Assembly (NCBI RefSeq): GCF_020184175.1
Contig: NC_065530.1
Span: 32,341,260 to 32,405,259 of the forward strand
Direction of reading: 5' to 3'
DNA length: 64,000 nt
Source of the DNA: Aphis gossypii
Lineage: Eukaryota > Arthropoda > Insecta > Hemiptera > Aphididae
In this document: one piece after another, positions 25,186 through 37,700 of the stretch
Layout of the letters: the number at the start of each line of letters is the position of its first letter
Position numbering within the stretch: the stretch's first letter is position 1
Notes under the pieces: model-generated
Told to the model about the DNA's origin: nothing
Database searches by the model: none
The model's input: only the letters and a program-made list of their open reading frames with translations
Position numbers and translations under genes: made by a program

Positions 25186-25866
25186 TAAAGGTCTGCACGG
25201 GCCGATAATTTACAGCCCGGCCCGACCCGGTAATATTTTTTGACAGCCCGGCTCGGCCCGGAATTGTTTATTGTGAGTAAGCCCGGCCCGATCCGGCCCG
25301 ACAATATTTTTTGACAGCCCGGCCCTGCACGGGAATTGTTTATTGTGAGTAAGCCCGGCCCGATCCGGCCCGACAATATTTTTTGGCAGCCCGGGCCGAC
25401 CCGGCCCGTTAAAATTTTTAGAAAGCCCGGCCGGCCCAGGAATAGTATTTTCCATTTGGTGAGGAAGCCGAACCATGTACGTTTGGTTCGTAATTTTAAA
25501 ACTGCTCGGCCAGGATATTTAACACATTTAATACAAAATGTCTGGCGTACGGAAACTTAGCACTCTCCCGAAAAAAAATAATTTTTTAGCCTAAAAGCCC
25601 CCTAAAAATATTAAACAAAAAATTTTTTATATTGGTGAATTTCTAATGTAGAAGCCCGGCCCGCCCGCCTTTGATGTAAAGGAAGTCCGGCCCGGCCCGC
25701 CTTCCATTTAGGGAAAGTCCGGCCCGGTCCGGACCCGTAACTTTTGTCCTATTAAAGGTCCGGCCCGGCCCGTCTTGCATTTTATAGAAACCCGGCCCGG
25801 CCCAAAGCCCGTCCGGGCCGGGCCAATTTCGGACCGGGCTGGGTAAGCCCGGCCCGTGCAGGTCTT
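25186..25866. mobile_element. GC-rich non-autonomous element with 10-bp target duplication (Mutator/MULE-like)
   Basis: The element is built from imperfect repeats of CCCGGCCCG separated by short AT-rich spacers, very unlike the AT-rich surroundings. Its ends are inverted: AAGGTCTGCACGGG at the left and, reverse-complemented, AAGACCTGCACGGG at the right (12 of 14). It is flanked by a perfect direct repeat TACTGTCTAC at 25176-25185 and 25867-25876. Target duplications of 9-10 bp are typical of Mutator-like elements. No transposase frame is present. The Pro/Gly/Arg-rich open frames on both strands come from the repeat unit and are not genes. Confidence 0.75.
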
Positions 25867-26208
25867 TACTGTCTACATATGTATCTAACATTCTATAGTT
25901 CTCATTACATGTAATTATTTTCCCATCACAACAATTAAAAAGTATTACATAATTTATTTCAGGTTCATATTGGTTATAATTTATAACTTATAAATATTTA
26001 CTAAGCAGATACTACATTTAATGCTATTGAAAAAGTATCACTTTTCTGATTTGTATATTATAAATTGGTATACTATAAAAAATTTGGTATAAAACATAAC
26101 GTTGTATTTTACAGAATTTCTATATTTTAGTGTTATCTATCTACTACAATGTTTGTATCAACTAATTAATAATTAATGACTTCACTTTTTTTTTGTCTTA
26201 TTTTGTTT

Positions 26209-29200
26209 TTAAAATTCAATATCAAATGTTATACCGAGGTGTAAAGTGTGCAATGGGTTCAAACTGTGTTTCACCTTCATTCTTGGTTGATTTTCCATTG
26301 GTATACATCCACAAAAATAGCATTTTGTCGGCTATAATTTCATTTTTAATAATCAAATAATAATTTATGTAGTCTAATTTAAATAATTATTTCAAATACA
26401 AAATAATTAAGGTTTTATGATAAAATACGAAAATATAAAATTGTATGGATTTTTATTTTTAATGTAAATATATAGATTATTATATTACAGCTTCCTTTTC
26501 GTAATAAAAAACTACTTTTAGCTTATGAATGAAGTAAAGAATATATTGGTTTTTCAACAATTTAATATTATAATATCTAATTATAATTTTTTAATTTTAA
26601 ATCAATAATAATTGCTTCACTCATATTCAAATGTTAATTAAATATTCTACTAAATAAACATATTATTATTATTATATTTTTACAAGTATTCAAATAATAT
26701 TTTCTGAATCCAATTTTATTCATTATTAAAAATTAGTTATTAAATTGTAAAATATTTTATATTTTTAAAGTTTACCGTAAATTCGGATTCACATTTAGAT
26801 CTCTTATTCAATGGAGTCGTATTATGAAGATCTATAGTTTTTGAAGTTTGTGAGATACAGTTTTGATTTTTACGTTTTGCTAAAAATAACAAAACAATTA
26901 GTCAGTCTTGTTCTGTAGGTACCTAATCAGTGATGTATACATGATGTATGACTTATAAAGAGATTTATGGAGAATCAGAAAATTTCTTAACTAATAGGTA
27001 TATAATAAATTATAAGCATAGGTATTCAATTTATAATGCTCTAAAAAAAAAAAAAAATGATCTCTGGTTGGTCTTTATTTTGGTTTTACTCTCAAATTAA
27101 AAGGTTCAGTTATGCCTATGTTAAGGAAGTTATGTATGGTTATTAGGTAATTATATAAATAATCCATGGATTGTTTATTATATATGGCAAGTACTTCCTG
27201 CATACTAGTTAATAACAGTGAATAATAAATCATAAATACTCTTGATTGTTAGACAAATATGCGCGATATTGTCATGATATTTATGTCACAATTGCATCTA
27301 TCATGTTTTACTATCGTTATTTATAGTATATGAGATATGACGTATTTTAATGAAAAAAACAAAATGTTTAATGCGGTGTATACCTACTATTTGCGTCCAA
27401 GATTTTATTTAACATTTAAGTTGCGTTCTGATAAAAAAGTCTAAAAATAGGTCATAGTCCAACGGACGCATGTGAAAAAATTGAATAACAGTATAAAATA
27501 AATTAATATGAAATTAATATAAAATTAATATGATAGTATGACGTATAGACGTATAGTACAAAAAAATTATGATTTTTATAATAATAATCGTTTACATTAA
27601 TTAATAACTAAACGTAAGTAACGTGCTAAAAATATATATAATAGGTATACAACTTAAAAATAATGTTAGATAAAAATATAAAACTAAAAAAATAAATATA
27701 ATCACATCCTCACAGTGTTGGAGCTACGAAAAAGAAAGAATAAGAGACTCAGGTTTGCCAGATCACCTTTCCGATGCATTGAACCCAGACTCACGGTAAG
27801 TCAAATCTATCATTGAATTTATCCAAAGCACAAAATTAATTAATAATATTTAACCATATCTAGTATGTAATTAATAGATATTGTATGTAAAAAGTCGTAT
27901 GTAATGAGTCGGTCCAATGGCCATTACTGCCGCGGACATAGTTTGTTTTCAATAATAATAATAATAATAATAAAAACTAGGTACAATTATTAAAAAAATA
28001 TGATAAGTATGTTATGTTATATTATTTAATTTAATCATGGAATATCCACATAATTATTATTTATTACTTACAATTTAATTTTGATTCCTATTTAAGTATA
28101 AGTATAGGTAGGTAGGTACTAAGTTTATACACAAGTATTTAACAAATAATACTGGAAGCAATAGCTTATAAACTATAATATATAATATATTTATACAAAG
28201 AATAGTTGTGACAAGTGGTCTAATGACTAGAATATTTATGTTTACCTACCTATAGTTAGTAAAGCTATAAAATATAGCAATTTGTCCAATTTTATTTAAT
28301 GTTTTAGTAGGTAGGTATGATAGTGAATAGTTTAGAGGCGTGCTCAGCTTTTTCCAATGTTGGGGGGAGGGTGAGGGGATGAACTGTATTTTGTGTTGTT
28401 GATTGTCATAGACACAAAATGTATAAATTCATAAGAAAAAAAGTTTATGGGGGATATGACACCCTCATTCTCCCGTGAGCACATTAGGTAGGTAACTATC
28501 TAGGCTTAATACAACAAGAATGTATTATTTTATTATTTTGTTTGTGTTATAGGCTATAAATGAACCTAAGATAATGATGTAATATTGTAATATTATATAT
28601 ATATTTCATATTTTGCTATTCATTTTATTTGTATAATAGGTATGTTCTTAATTCTTTGTTGGTGTAAAATGGACAGGCGGACAGCAGACTAGCAGAGAAA
28701 AATAGTTAACTACATATTAGCTGCGGTCACCGTGACACTGCTTAAGCACGGTTATTAAAATTAAATACCCTATAATATTTCCCCTCTAATAAGTACTAAT
28801 TATGGATAATTATTACATTACAATGGCAGGGCAAGTCTTAACATATGTGTCTATTTCGTTAGTTCTTATACGTTCACCGCGAGATTGTGTTTACTGTTGA
28901 CTTAAGACCCACGTTGCATTAATAACGGAAGTGATAGCTTTAAAAAAAGGAATATTAATATAAGATAGGTATCAAATCCATAACATACAAACACAACAAC
29001 GATAATTGTTTACGTCGACGAATGATATTCCAAGCTAAACTATGCAAACCAGTAGCAGATTAATTCCTTCCCCTCTTGTAGTTATCATAATAATATGACC
29101 TATTTCGTATTCGTATACCTATAATACATCTACATAGGTAGTTTTAATAGTGATAAAGTAGAGCTCAGAATTTTATGCACTAAAAAGTATAAAAATATGC

Positions 29201-32177
29201 CATATAATATGCAGTAAAAATCATGAAAGTATGCAACGAATATGCGAGAATTTTTTTTATTTATTTAAAATTTAAAAAATAAGTAATAATAAAAAATTAA
29301 TAATTAATTACTTAAATACTCAATGAAAAAAAAAAATAGGGAATTTTTTGAACAACTTAATGTATTTTTAAAATCACAAACAATAGATTTTTCATAAGGG
29401 TTGCAAAATGCTATTTTTTCGTCTGTAGTGAAAACCCCAGTGTCTTTGTTTGCTGAGGAAATTCATTCTCGAATTTTGTTGCAAATCGAACTACTTATTT
29501 CGGCTTATTCATGATTTATGGACTAAACGATAAACGACGTAACAGAGTGGTAGGTACGTCCATAACTGACTGATACAGCAAGATAAATTAAGATTACCCA
29601 TAGATGGAAACAAACGTTGAACGTTATCGATTATTCATCTTATCTTTATTTTAGTTATTATTTATTGCCAATAAATTTATTTTTAATATTTTTACTTGAC
29701 AAAATAGTGTTTTATACGTTTTTTTTTTTTAAATTTTTTGGTTTAATATGCAATACCTACATTTCAAATTTTGTAAAACTATGTAAAAATATACCATGTT
29801 CATTAAATATGCAGAAATATGCAAAACAAATTCAACAGAGTTCGTAAAGATTACTGGAAAAAATCCAAAAATGTGAAAAGGAAAAAAATATGCGATTGCA
29901 TCATAGACATAATATTATAGATATATTCTATAATATGTGAATATGTCTATGAGTTGCATAGAAATTCGCGGTCTAGTGATAAGGTAATGGTCGCGCCATT
30001 TTTGTCCTGCCAATATCTTCGAATTCTAGATCTGACACTTACAACCTATTGTGATACGCTATATTACTTTAGTATTGTATTTTAGGTTTTTTTTGTTTTT
30101 TACTCATTAGGTTGGCCTCATCTTCGTGTTCGTTTCTGTCTGTGGTACGGTTACGATCGATGGCGTTTTTATTCGGAGTACTATTTTTCATCCTCTGGGA
30201 GTAACTCTGATCCCAGTCTTTGTACAGCGACGCGGATAGTTGACTGACGTTGTTGTGTTTTCGGTCGTATTCAATGATCTTTTTCAAATCTAAAAATATC
30301 ATCGAGTGCGTTATAGTGTTACATCACGTTAAAATACAAATCTGCAGTGTAACTCCTACGTGTATAGGTACTCAGTACGGTCAATAACTTCATCATTATA
30401 AATGTTATATTATTTTTTTATTATATTTGTGTGCAGAACCTATATAGGACACAATATGTTCTATCTCCCTCTTACCGTATTTCTCTACTAGTCGTACGAT
30501 TAACACGTTGAGTGCGGAACGTCGGCTATTGCCAACGCGTCACACTATCGGTGTTCAGATATCGTTTATTTTTGTAAATCATAAAAACATACATACTGTG
30601 TATATGAAAAATTATAAATTACATAAATAAAAGCGTCCGCCGGACAAACAGCGCTATATTCGCACTCTAAACAACAATTAATTAGTAGGTAATAACTGGT
30701 ACGAATGTACGATTAAAGTCATCGATACAGAAGTAAACCGAAGCTTCTATAATCTAAATTATATTATATAATATTCGCAAGATAAAAAAAAAAAAAAAAA
30801 AAAAACGGTCGGTCATGACCACGGTTTTATATTTGAGTAGATACCGTGGTCATGACATACAATACCTACAGCACTAATATTGTGCTGGCCCGTATTCCAC
30901 AAGTACCTTGGTATCTATGCCCGCAAATATTATATCATCATTTTATATATATTAAAAATTTAAATATAATTCTAAGACGTATTTTAAACGGAACTTATTT
31001 TTCGTAAGCATTTAGTGTAATTAACTGAGTTTGTAAGTAGACAATAACTTATTTATTTAAAGACATCATTAATAATAAGTATGGTTTCTATATTGAACTT
31101 AAATATTATAAAATTATTTTTGCCTGAAAGAAAAATGATTTTTTTTTTTTTTTAAATGCGGCATTCTAATATTCATAAATAATTATTGACATATTAATGT
31201 AAAGAGGTATCTAATATTTATGGTTTTTACTCAAAACAAATTTTTTGTGCATTTAATAATTATAAGTAATTTTGAATTATTATAGTGTAGTTCTTTTTTT
31301 AATTTCATGTTGGAATGATTTTCTAGGACCTAGTTGTAACTTGTAAGTATAAAATGTATTAATGAAAGTATAATAAAATTACTGAAACTGAATAGAGATA
31401 TTTATTTATTTTCCCCTACATACTTACAAATGTTGTTTTTAGTAAATAAATTAATTCAATCTGGACCATAATTTTATTGTTATTTAGTATGATGACCTTT
31501 TGCAGTATTATGCTGATAAATAAAATCTAAAATATCTAACGAAATATCATGAATTATTTGAGTCATTTTGTATTTATACGCTCAGCATTTTGGTGTAATC
31601 AAAATTTGTCTATCGTACTTACTTTTTATGTTATTGTGAATATATCACATAAAACTGAATTACTTATAAATTTATTTCAAACATTTGCATAGGTATTTGA
31701 GAAACACAAAATTGATTTTTTTTACTTTTTTTTTTTCATTCGATGAGGATTAGTATAAATAAGTTTTTGGTGAAATCAGAATTAACTTATATTTTTTTGG
31801 TCTGGCTAGTTTTATTTAGTGATCGTCTTAAAAAATTGAATAGGTAACAATTATTATAAAATTACCTAGTGACTTATCAAGTTATTGATAATATGTTAAT
31901 AATAATGGTGATTATAATGGTATAATAATACATTTACGTACTTATCTATAGGTATATAAAATAAAATATAATATGAATATTTTATTTGTCTATTTGCACT
32001 TAAGATGTGGAATATGATTTTACATATAATCAAAACATTTCACATATGCGCATTAAATTCAAATTTTGAACTTTTATAATATTTACCTTCTATGAAATCA
32101 TTTAGCAGACTGGGTTCTATGTGTGTATACCCTAAAATGTCCAAGTGCCTTTTTACCTCTTCAGAGTCAACTTCCAT
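26209..32177 (-). CDS. Uncharacterised 4-exon gene, N-terminus resembling HYLS1
   Basis: On the minus strand four pieces join in frame: 32177-32087 (ATG), 30289-30104, 26879-26776 and 26331-26209 (TAA), giving 167 aa. Every junction has a consensus acceptor and donor and matching phases (1, 1, 0). The N-terminus reads MEVDSEEVKRHLDILGYTHI then LLNDFIEDLKKIIEYDRKH. The pattern LGY..I....L..F..DL.K.I.YD is reminiscent of the N-terminal region of HYLS1, a centriole/cilium protein, but I could not find the C-terminal HYLS1 box. The remainder is polar and lysine-rich, ending with CYFCGC and a basic tail. If the donor at 30103 is not used, exon 2 runs on to a stop at 30069. The assignment of exons 3 and 4 to the same gene rests on phase and proximity only. 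Confidence 0.5.
27716..27795 (+). other. Isolated candidate exon of unknown gene
   Basis: Eighty bases lie between a strong acceptor (CCTCACAG) and a strong donor (ACG|GTAAGT). They are richer in G+C than their flanks and open in at least one frame (SYEKERIRDSGLPDHLSDAL). No neighbouring exon on the plus strand was found. It could belong to a gene with very long introns, be a transposon fragment, or be chance. Confidence 0.25.
28320..28490. repeat. Possible short transposon remnant
   Basis: A GC-richer island has GCGTGCTCAGC at the left and GTGAGCAC in inverted orientation at the right. Only seven bases match at the inverted ends and no clear target duplication was found. The call is weak. 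Confidence 0.25.
29160..29900 (-). mobile_element. Decayed DNA-transposon fragment with a BED/CGGBP1-like zinc-finger remnant
   Basis: On the minus strand around 29480-29340 a short frame reads GVFTTDEKIAFCNPYEKSIV followed by CDFKNTLSC. This resembles the finger region of the CGGBP1-like/hAT-associated proteins common in insect repeats. The flanks carry many ATATGC motifs on both sides (29190-29250 and 29750-29895), suggesting terminal or subterminal repeats. No complete element boundary is visible. Confidence 0.35.
30782..30805 (+). repeat. Homopolymer A run
   Basis: A run of more than 20 A residues lies immediately upstream of the hairpin listed next. Its length in the assembly may be unreliable. 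Confidence 0.7.
30812..30856. repeat. Perfect 14-bp inverted repeat (hairpin)
   Basis: GTCATGACCACGGT at 30812-30825 is followed by its exact reverse complement at 30843-30856, with a 17-base AT-rich loop. It sits in intron 1 of the uncharacterised minus-strand gene. It could be a tiny palindromic transposon footprint or a structured site. Confidence 0.6.
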
Positions 32178-34769
32178 TTTGTAATTTAAACTCAATAATT
32201 AGGTATGATATTATTTGCTTGTAAATTGCTTATAATTAAAACGAATTGTTGTCAAGGTTATGTAGCAGGTAAAGACATATTGTACATTTTTTAAATTTTG
32301 ACTGAATACGGTTAATAACATCGCAAGTAATTAATATTTACTATTATGTATATCTATATAAGATAATAAATATATTACATAGTTACATGCCCACATAGGT
32401 AATGTATAAATAACGTATAACCGTAACGTACGATCTATCATTAAATTATTGATTGCTATTTGACAAAATTATTTTTATTTGCAATCTTGTAGATATTTAA
32501 CTTATTTAAGGTAATCCACTAGTAAGTAAAAAGTATATTTTACTTTATTATATTAAATTATAAAAAATTGACCTTGACGACTTCGTTACCTAGTGTTTAT
32601 CTACTATTAAAAATCGGAATAGGCATCCTAATGGTTTATTAAAAATTAAAAATTAAAATTTATTGTTAATAAATAATTATTAATGTAAATTTATATTTAT
32701 TGTGCAGAACCTCTTACAAATATATAAATACCAGCTGCCACCCGCGTGCTTTACCTCCGTGGATAGTTGTTTGCAAATTGTGGGGCTGTTTCTTTGTCTT
32801 AAGTTATTTTAATCATAAAATGCTATATAAAGTGTACACACTTTACACCTACGCATAATAATAATAATTTAAGGTGTTTAAAAACTCTCAAAAATATACT
32901 TATAGATAATAAAAAAAAAATTTTCTCATTATTATTATTATCTTACACCCGGGAAATAGGTTAGGTTATTACATAATAATATAATATTATAACGTCGTTA
33001 AATGAATAACAATAATAATGATTATTAAACAATAACATTGGGCAAGGCATTCTGTGGGGTTTTGCATTATACAGCCAATCAGCGCGTTACTGACTTACTA
33101 TACTATTTTTCTATTGGTTATTATTATTATTTGATGTGTTTCAACCTATTTTAACTACTATTGAATCTCAAGATTAAGTACATCAGTCGTAGTTAGAACG
33201 CAGTGATCTATACTCCTAACCCCGCAGGACCGTTCAAAGCACCGAGCCGTTTTGACATCTCATATTCATATACATTGACAATAATAATTGATTCATTGTC
33301 AATTCTATATACACATTCTGAGGTGGGTCGTTGGTGATTGTTTAACTATTTACGTTTTTAAAAATTATTTTAATATATTATACTAATATATGTAAAATAC
33401 ATATACGTCAAAATTTTAATTTAACTTATTTTATGTAACTTATTATGTTCCCTTTTCGAAATAAATGGAATAAAGATACACATACACGTAGATATGTTTC
33501 GTTTTCACACTAAATAATGTGTCTACAAATATGTGATACAAATAACATATTTCTGTAAAAATCTGAAAATGACTAAATATTGGACATGTTGCCTAACAAA
33601 AGTGGTACTAAAATCTTCAGCAAACTGTCAGGTATATCTATATAACAGTAAAAAAATTGGTGACAATACGTTGAACGGTGTGGATTTATATATTGTATGT
33701 GTGACAAAAAATTGGGACTTGCTTTTATAGTATAGACTATAGATAATAGAGTAGTGTTGTAGGGGAATATACATTTACACAGAAATTGAGAAATTGTGAA
33801 AAATAAAACTTATTTTTTTGTGTAGATAACAGTATTTTTGCATACATAAATAGAGCACAATCAAAAAAAATTATCATTTATCCATATTAAACATTAATAT
33901 CGCCGTAAGTCCGTTACTAGGTTCCGAATCCGATTTGGTAGATCAAAATTTGACATCCTAGCGGCTGTTTAATCTTCTGAGTTCTGACGCTTTAGAATTC
34001 CTTCATTACAACCAGTACAGTCACGATTTTCTAAATAAACTTAAATCTACTGCCTATAGGAACATTAGGTTCGTACACGTATATAGGTACTTCGTGCTGA
34101 TCTATTGTAGAAAACAAACAGAAATTTTGTCTTTCAGTTTCAATTATTTTCTTTCACGGGTCAATGGAGTCAACCGATTGGTCTAATAGAGTAATAATGA
34201 TGTTATACCTATAGGTAGTTAATATTTTAATATTTAATGGTTATTACTTTGTTACTGAATACCTATTATTATTCGTGATGACGTACGCTAAAACTACTGA
34301 CGTGTGTGATTTTACATTTTATTTTAAAAATATCGTCATCACTATTAATAATAATTTTATGTATCCCATAAAGGTTTAATACCCGGTTAGATAACATACT
34401 AAAAACAGAGCAAAAAGTTCGATAAACTATGATATAAATTTTTACGTTTTATTACCACCGTACATTATTTGAAATTCAAATTATTATACAAAAAAACATT
34501 TCACATAATTTTAACACTATTTAAATTTTAAACGCGTTCAAGATCTTTTTGTTGTTATTTCTGTTTTGAAGAATTTGATTTTAAACAAAACATACACATA
34601 TGTATATGTATAATTTATAACATTTTAATTTTAATTTAATATTATTTTCTGATAATTGTTTTAAATACAATTTCTTCGTTTTCAAAACAATAGTTGATAA
34701 CTTTTCTTTATCACTGCAAACATACAATATCCAAATATATAACTACTTTTCTATTTTATGATAAGCTAT
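32178..34769. other. Intergenic region, no gene seen
   Basis: Between the start of the uncharacterised minus-strand gene and the 3' end of the peptide transporter gene nothing coding is supported. The 65-residue frame at 33533 lacks codon or motif evidence. The first few hundred bases upstream of 32178 probably contain the promoter of the minus-strand gene. Confidence 0.5.
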
Positions 34770-37700
34770 TTAAGTTTTGTTTTTTGATCTATCGTAAGAC
34801 AGAGTATTACCTAAATTAACGTTATCTTTTTCGTATTCATTTTCCATTTCTGTTTTGAAATACAATTTTTCGTACGTGTTACTTAACTTGATGGTGATGA
34901 TTATTGTCAAAAGCGCAATGAAAGCAAACATGAAAAACATGTTGGACTGGTTTCAAAATATACTTGACAGTTATTGTGGTCTTGTAGGTATAAATTAAAG
35001 GATATACAAATTGATTACCTACTTTTTTTTCAAACGCTATAAATTTGTTGATACAAATAACAGTTAAATTCCCAAGAGCCACGCAAAAATACCACATAGA
35101 TATTGAAACGGTTTTCATCGATTCAGGAGTCTGAAAAAAAATTTGGTTAGTACAATTCGTTTAGTTATGGATGTGAGCAATGGAGACAAACAAAAAAAAA
35201 AAAAAACAACTCGGTTTGTAGACGCATTTTTCCATCCACCCCGTATCGGCCACTGGCCAGTAATAACTACGAAGCCGAATCAATATTTTTAAATGATCAA
35301 GTATTTAATTAATTTAAATACATATGAAAATTTAAACATGGCAACGTCACATTTATTCTATATTGCAAATAAAAAATATTCTGCATTTTTGTCCGCAGTA
35401 ATTGTAATCGTGTAAACAAATTATTATTACAGTTAATAAAAAAAAAAAGTAACAAGTCCTTTGCTCTCTTAAATATTGGAATTATTATTAATATTTTCTT
35501 AGGTATTTAAAATTTTTGATTGATGTTTATTATGTAACGAACAATTGTTAAGTATGCGTATGGTAGTTAAGGTACTTATTAAATTGAAATACATTTTACT
35601 TTTTTTAAACTGATTTTTATTTACTTCTGAAAAGGAAAACGATAATCCAGTCATAGCAAACAATGTTTCACCAAATGTCATACAAACGAATTGAGGTAAT
35701 AACCACACTTTACTTAAAACACGATTCTGCAAAATTGCATTCGATTTGAACCTCTAAAAATATTGTGTTGTGTATTAAAGTATGTAATAGTAATAATATG
35801 ATAATATTATTATATATTACTATGATAATCATAGTGACATAGGACCTAAAGGTTATAATATACAGGTAATACATACAGAATTTATTAAATTATTATCATA
35901 TTCATTTCTATATATGTAAATAGATTCGGTTTCAAGTTTTAACACGTTCATTGAAATCGGTGTCTGTTTTTTATCCATATAATGTATCGTCAGTGTATAC
36001 CTTAAAATTGTATTTTAAAAATTATTTGTAGCTATAAATTATTAGGTATATCATTTTTTAAAAAACTATCTTCAATAACTAATAATGATAATCTACGTCA
36101 TTTTTAGTTTTATAGAAATGGTACTTGTTAGTTGTTACGTATTAGGTATTTGTAAGTTGGCAAAATTTAAAGTAAATAAGTAATAATGTATTATCAAAAT
36201 TTCAAGACTATAGTCTATTGTCGTACTTTATTTTTACATTTCATGAAATATTTAAGAATTTAAGAATTATTTTAAGAAATAAATATTTGTATTTAATAAA
36301 AACTTTAAACTCATAAATTTATATTGTTTCAATATACTTACAAACCCGAAGGAATTTTCAAAATTGTATTATTTTGAAATTGAGAAACGCAAAATGATTC
36401 CTCGAAAATTTTTATCTTATTATTAGACATAGACTCGAGTGTAAGATTTTTGATCCGTAACCATAATCTTCTATTTTCATTTGATGGGACTATTATACTA
36501 ATACAAAACATATTACCCTGATGAAAAATATTAGTTTTTTTTAATAACCATATACAATTTTACTGTATTATGTATGGATGTTTTTTTGCTGAAGTCATGA
36601 ACACATTTTCTGGCACGAGCACTGCTGAAGGTGACTTAAATGTAGTGTTATCTTCTTTAAATAAACTATTTTCCATTACTAATAATACAATTGACTTCTA
36701 AAAATATTATACATTCACAAATACGTTAATTCGACTTTAAAGAGTTATTAAAAAAGTATATAAAACTTTTCTGTTATGAAATAAGATTTTAAAGGTTGGT
36801 AAACATTTTTGAATTTTATTTTTGTTTTTAAAACTACTCATTCCTAACCAAAATAATTTCTCTGAGTTATGTTATTTATAAATATTTTGGTAATAGGTTA
36901 TATATTGTATTTAAGATAATCGGATGAAATAATACCAGAGTTTCAGAGTAGATGTTTATTGCTTAGTAAAATATTGTTATGCTATTCCAATTCATTAAAA
37001 AATAAAATGTACCTAGGATACCATTAAAAAAAATAAAAATTTAAAAACTTAAACGGAAAAAAAATAAAAAAAATAATGTTTTTTACACTCTTGTTGTTTT
37101 GCAATTTTACGTAACGTAAAAAATATTTTTAAAACATTTCAAATCATTTGAGATGATAAGTATTTAGGTACCTAAGTAAAAATCTATTCGTATAATCTAA
37201 TATACCCTATAGGTAGGCAAATAACACTAGTCATTAAATCATTCAATTATGTTTTGCACTACCTTATTTAATAATAATACGCAACATTGACTATAATTTT
37301 TCATAATATATCTTTTTAAGCCTACTTTAATTATTCCTTTGTCATTTATAAAATATGTTTGGTTTTTTCTTTTCGGTATTCGAATTTTCATATATTCTGG
37401 AGTTATAATATTATGATCAAAAATAAAATATCCAGTTGCGTTAAATTTTTGTAAGCCTAAATTTGATATCCATATATTCGCTGAACGCGCTTTTGTGTAT
37501 GTACTTGCATTATGTATACTTACATCTTGCATATTCTCCTGTAATACAGTAGAACTAAAATTATATATTATTAACAAAATAAAAAACACAATTTGTCAAT
37601 ACAGTTTTCCAGAATATACTATCGTCTATAACCTACAGGTATGAGTAATTCACATACCTCTAAACATTTTTCGAGGCATCCAGCAAAAATGAATGCTATA

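Noticed and set aside
25185..25891. Several overlapping Pro/Gly/Arg-rich open frames on both strands
   Set aside because: They are all translations of the CCCGGCCCG repeat of the transposon and have no start context or independent coding signal.
33533..33730. 65-residue plus-strand frame in the intergenic region
   Set aside because: No domain, homologous neighbour exon or compositional shift supports it.
34879..35118. Continuous minus-strand frame of 79 residues from ATG at 35118
   Set aside because: Only its first part is coding (exon 35130-35023); the rest is intron read-through that conflicts with the clear final exon at 34946.
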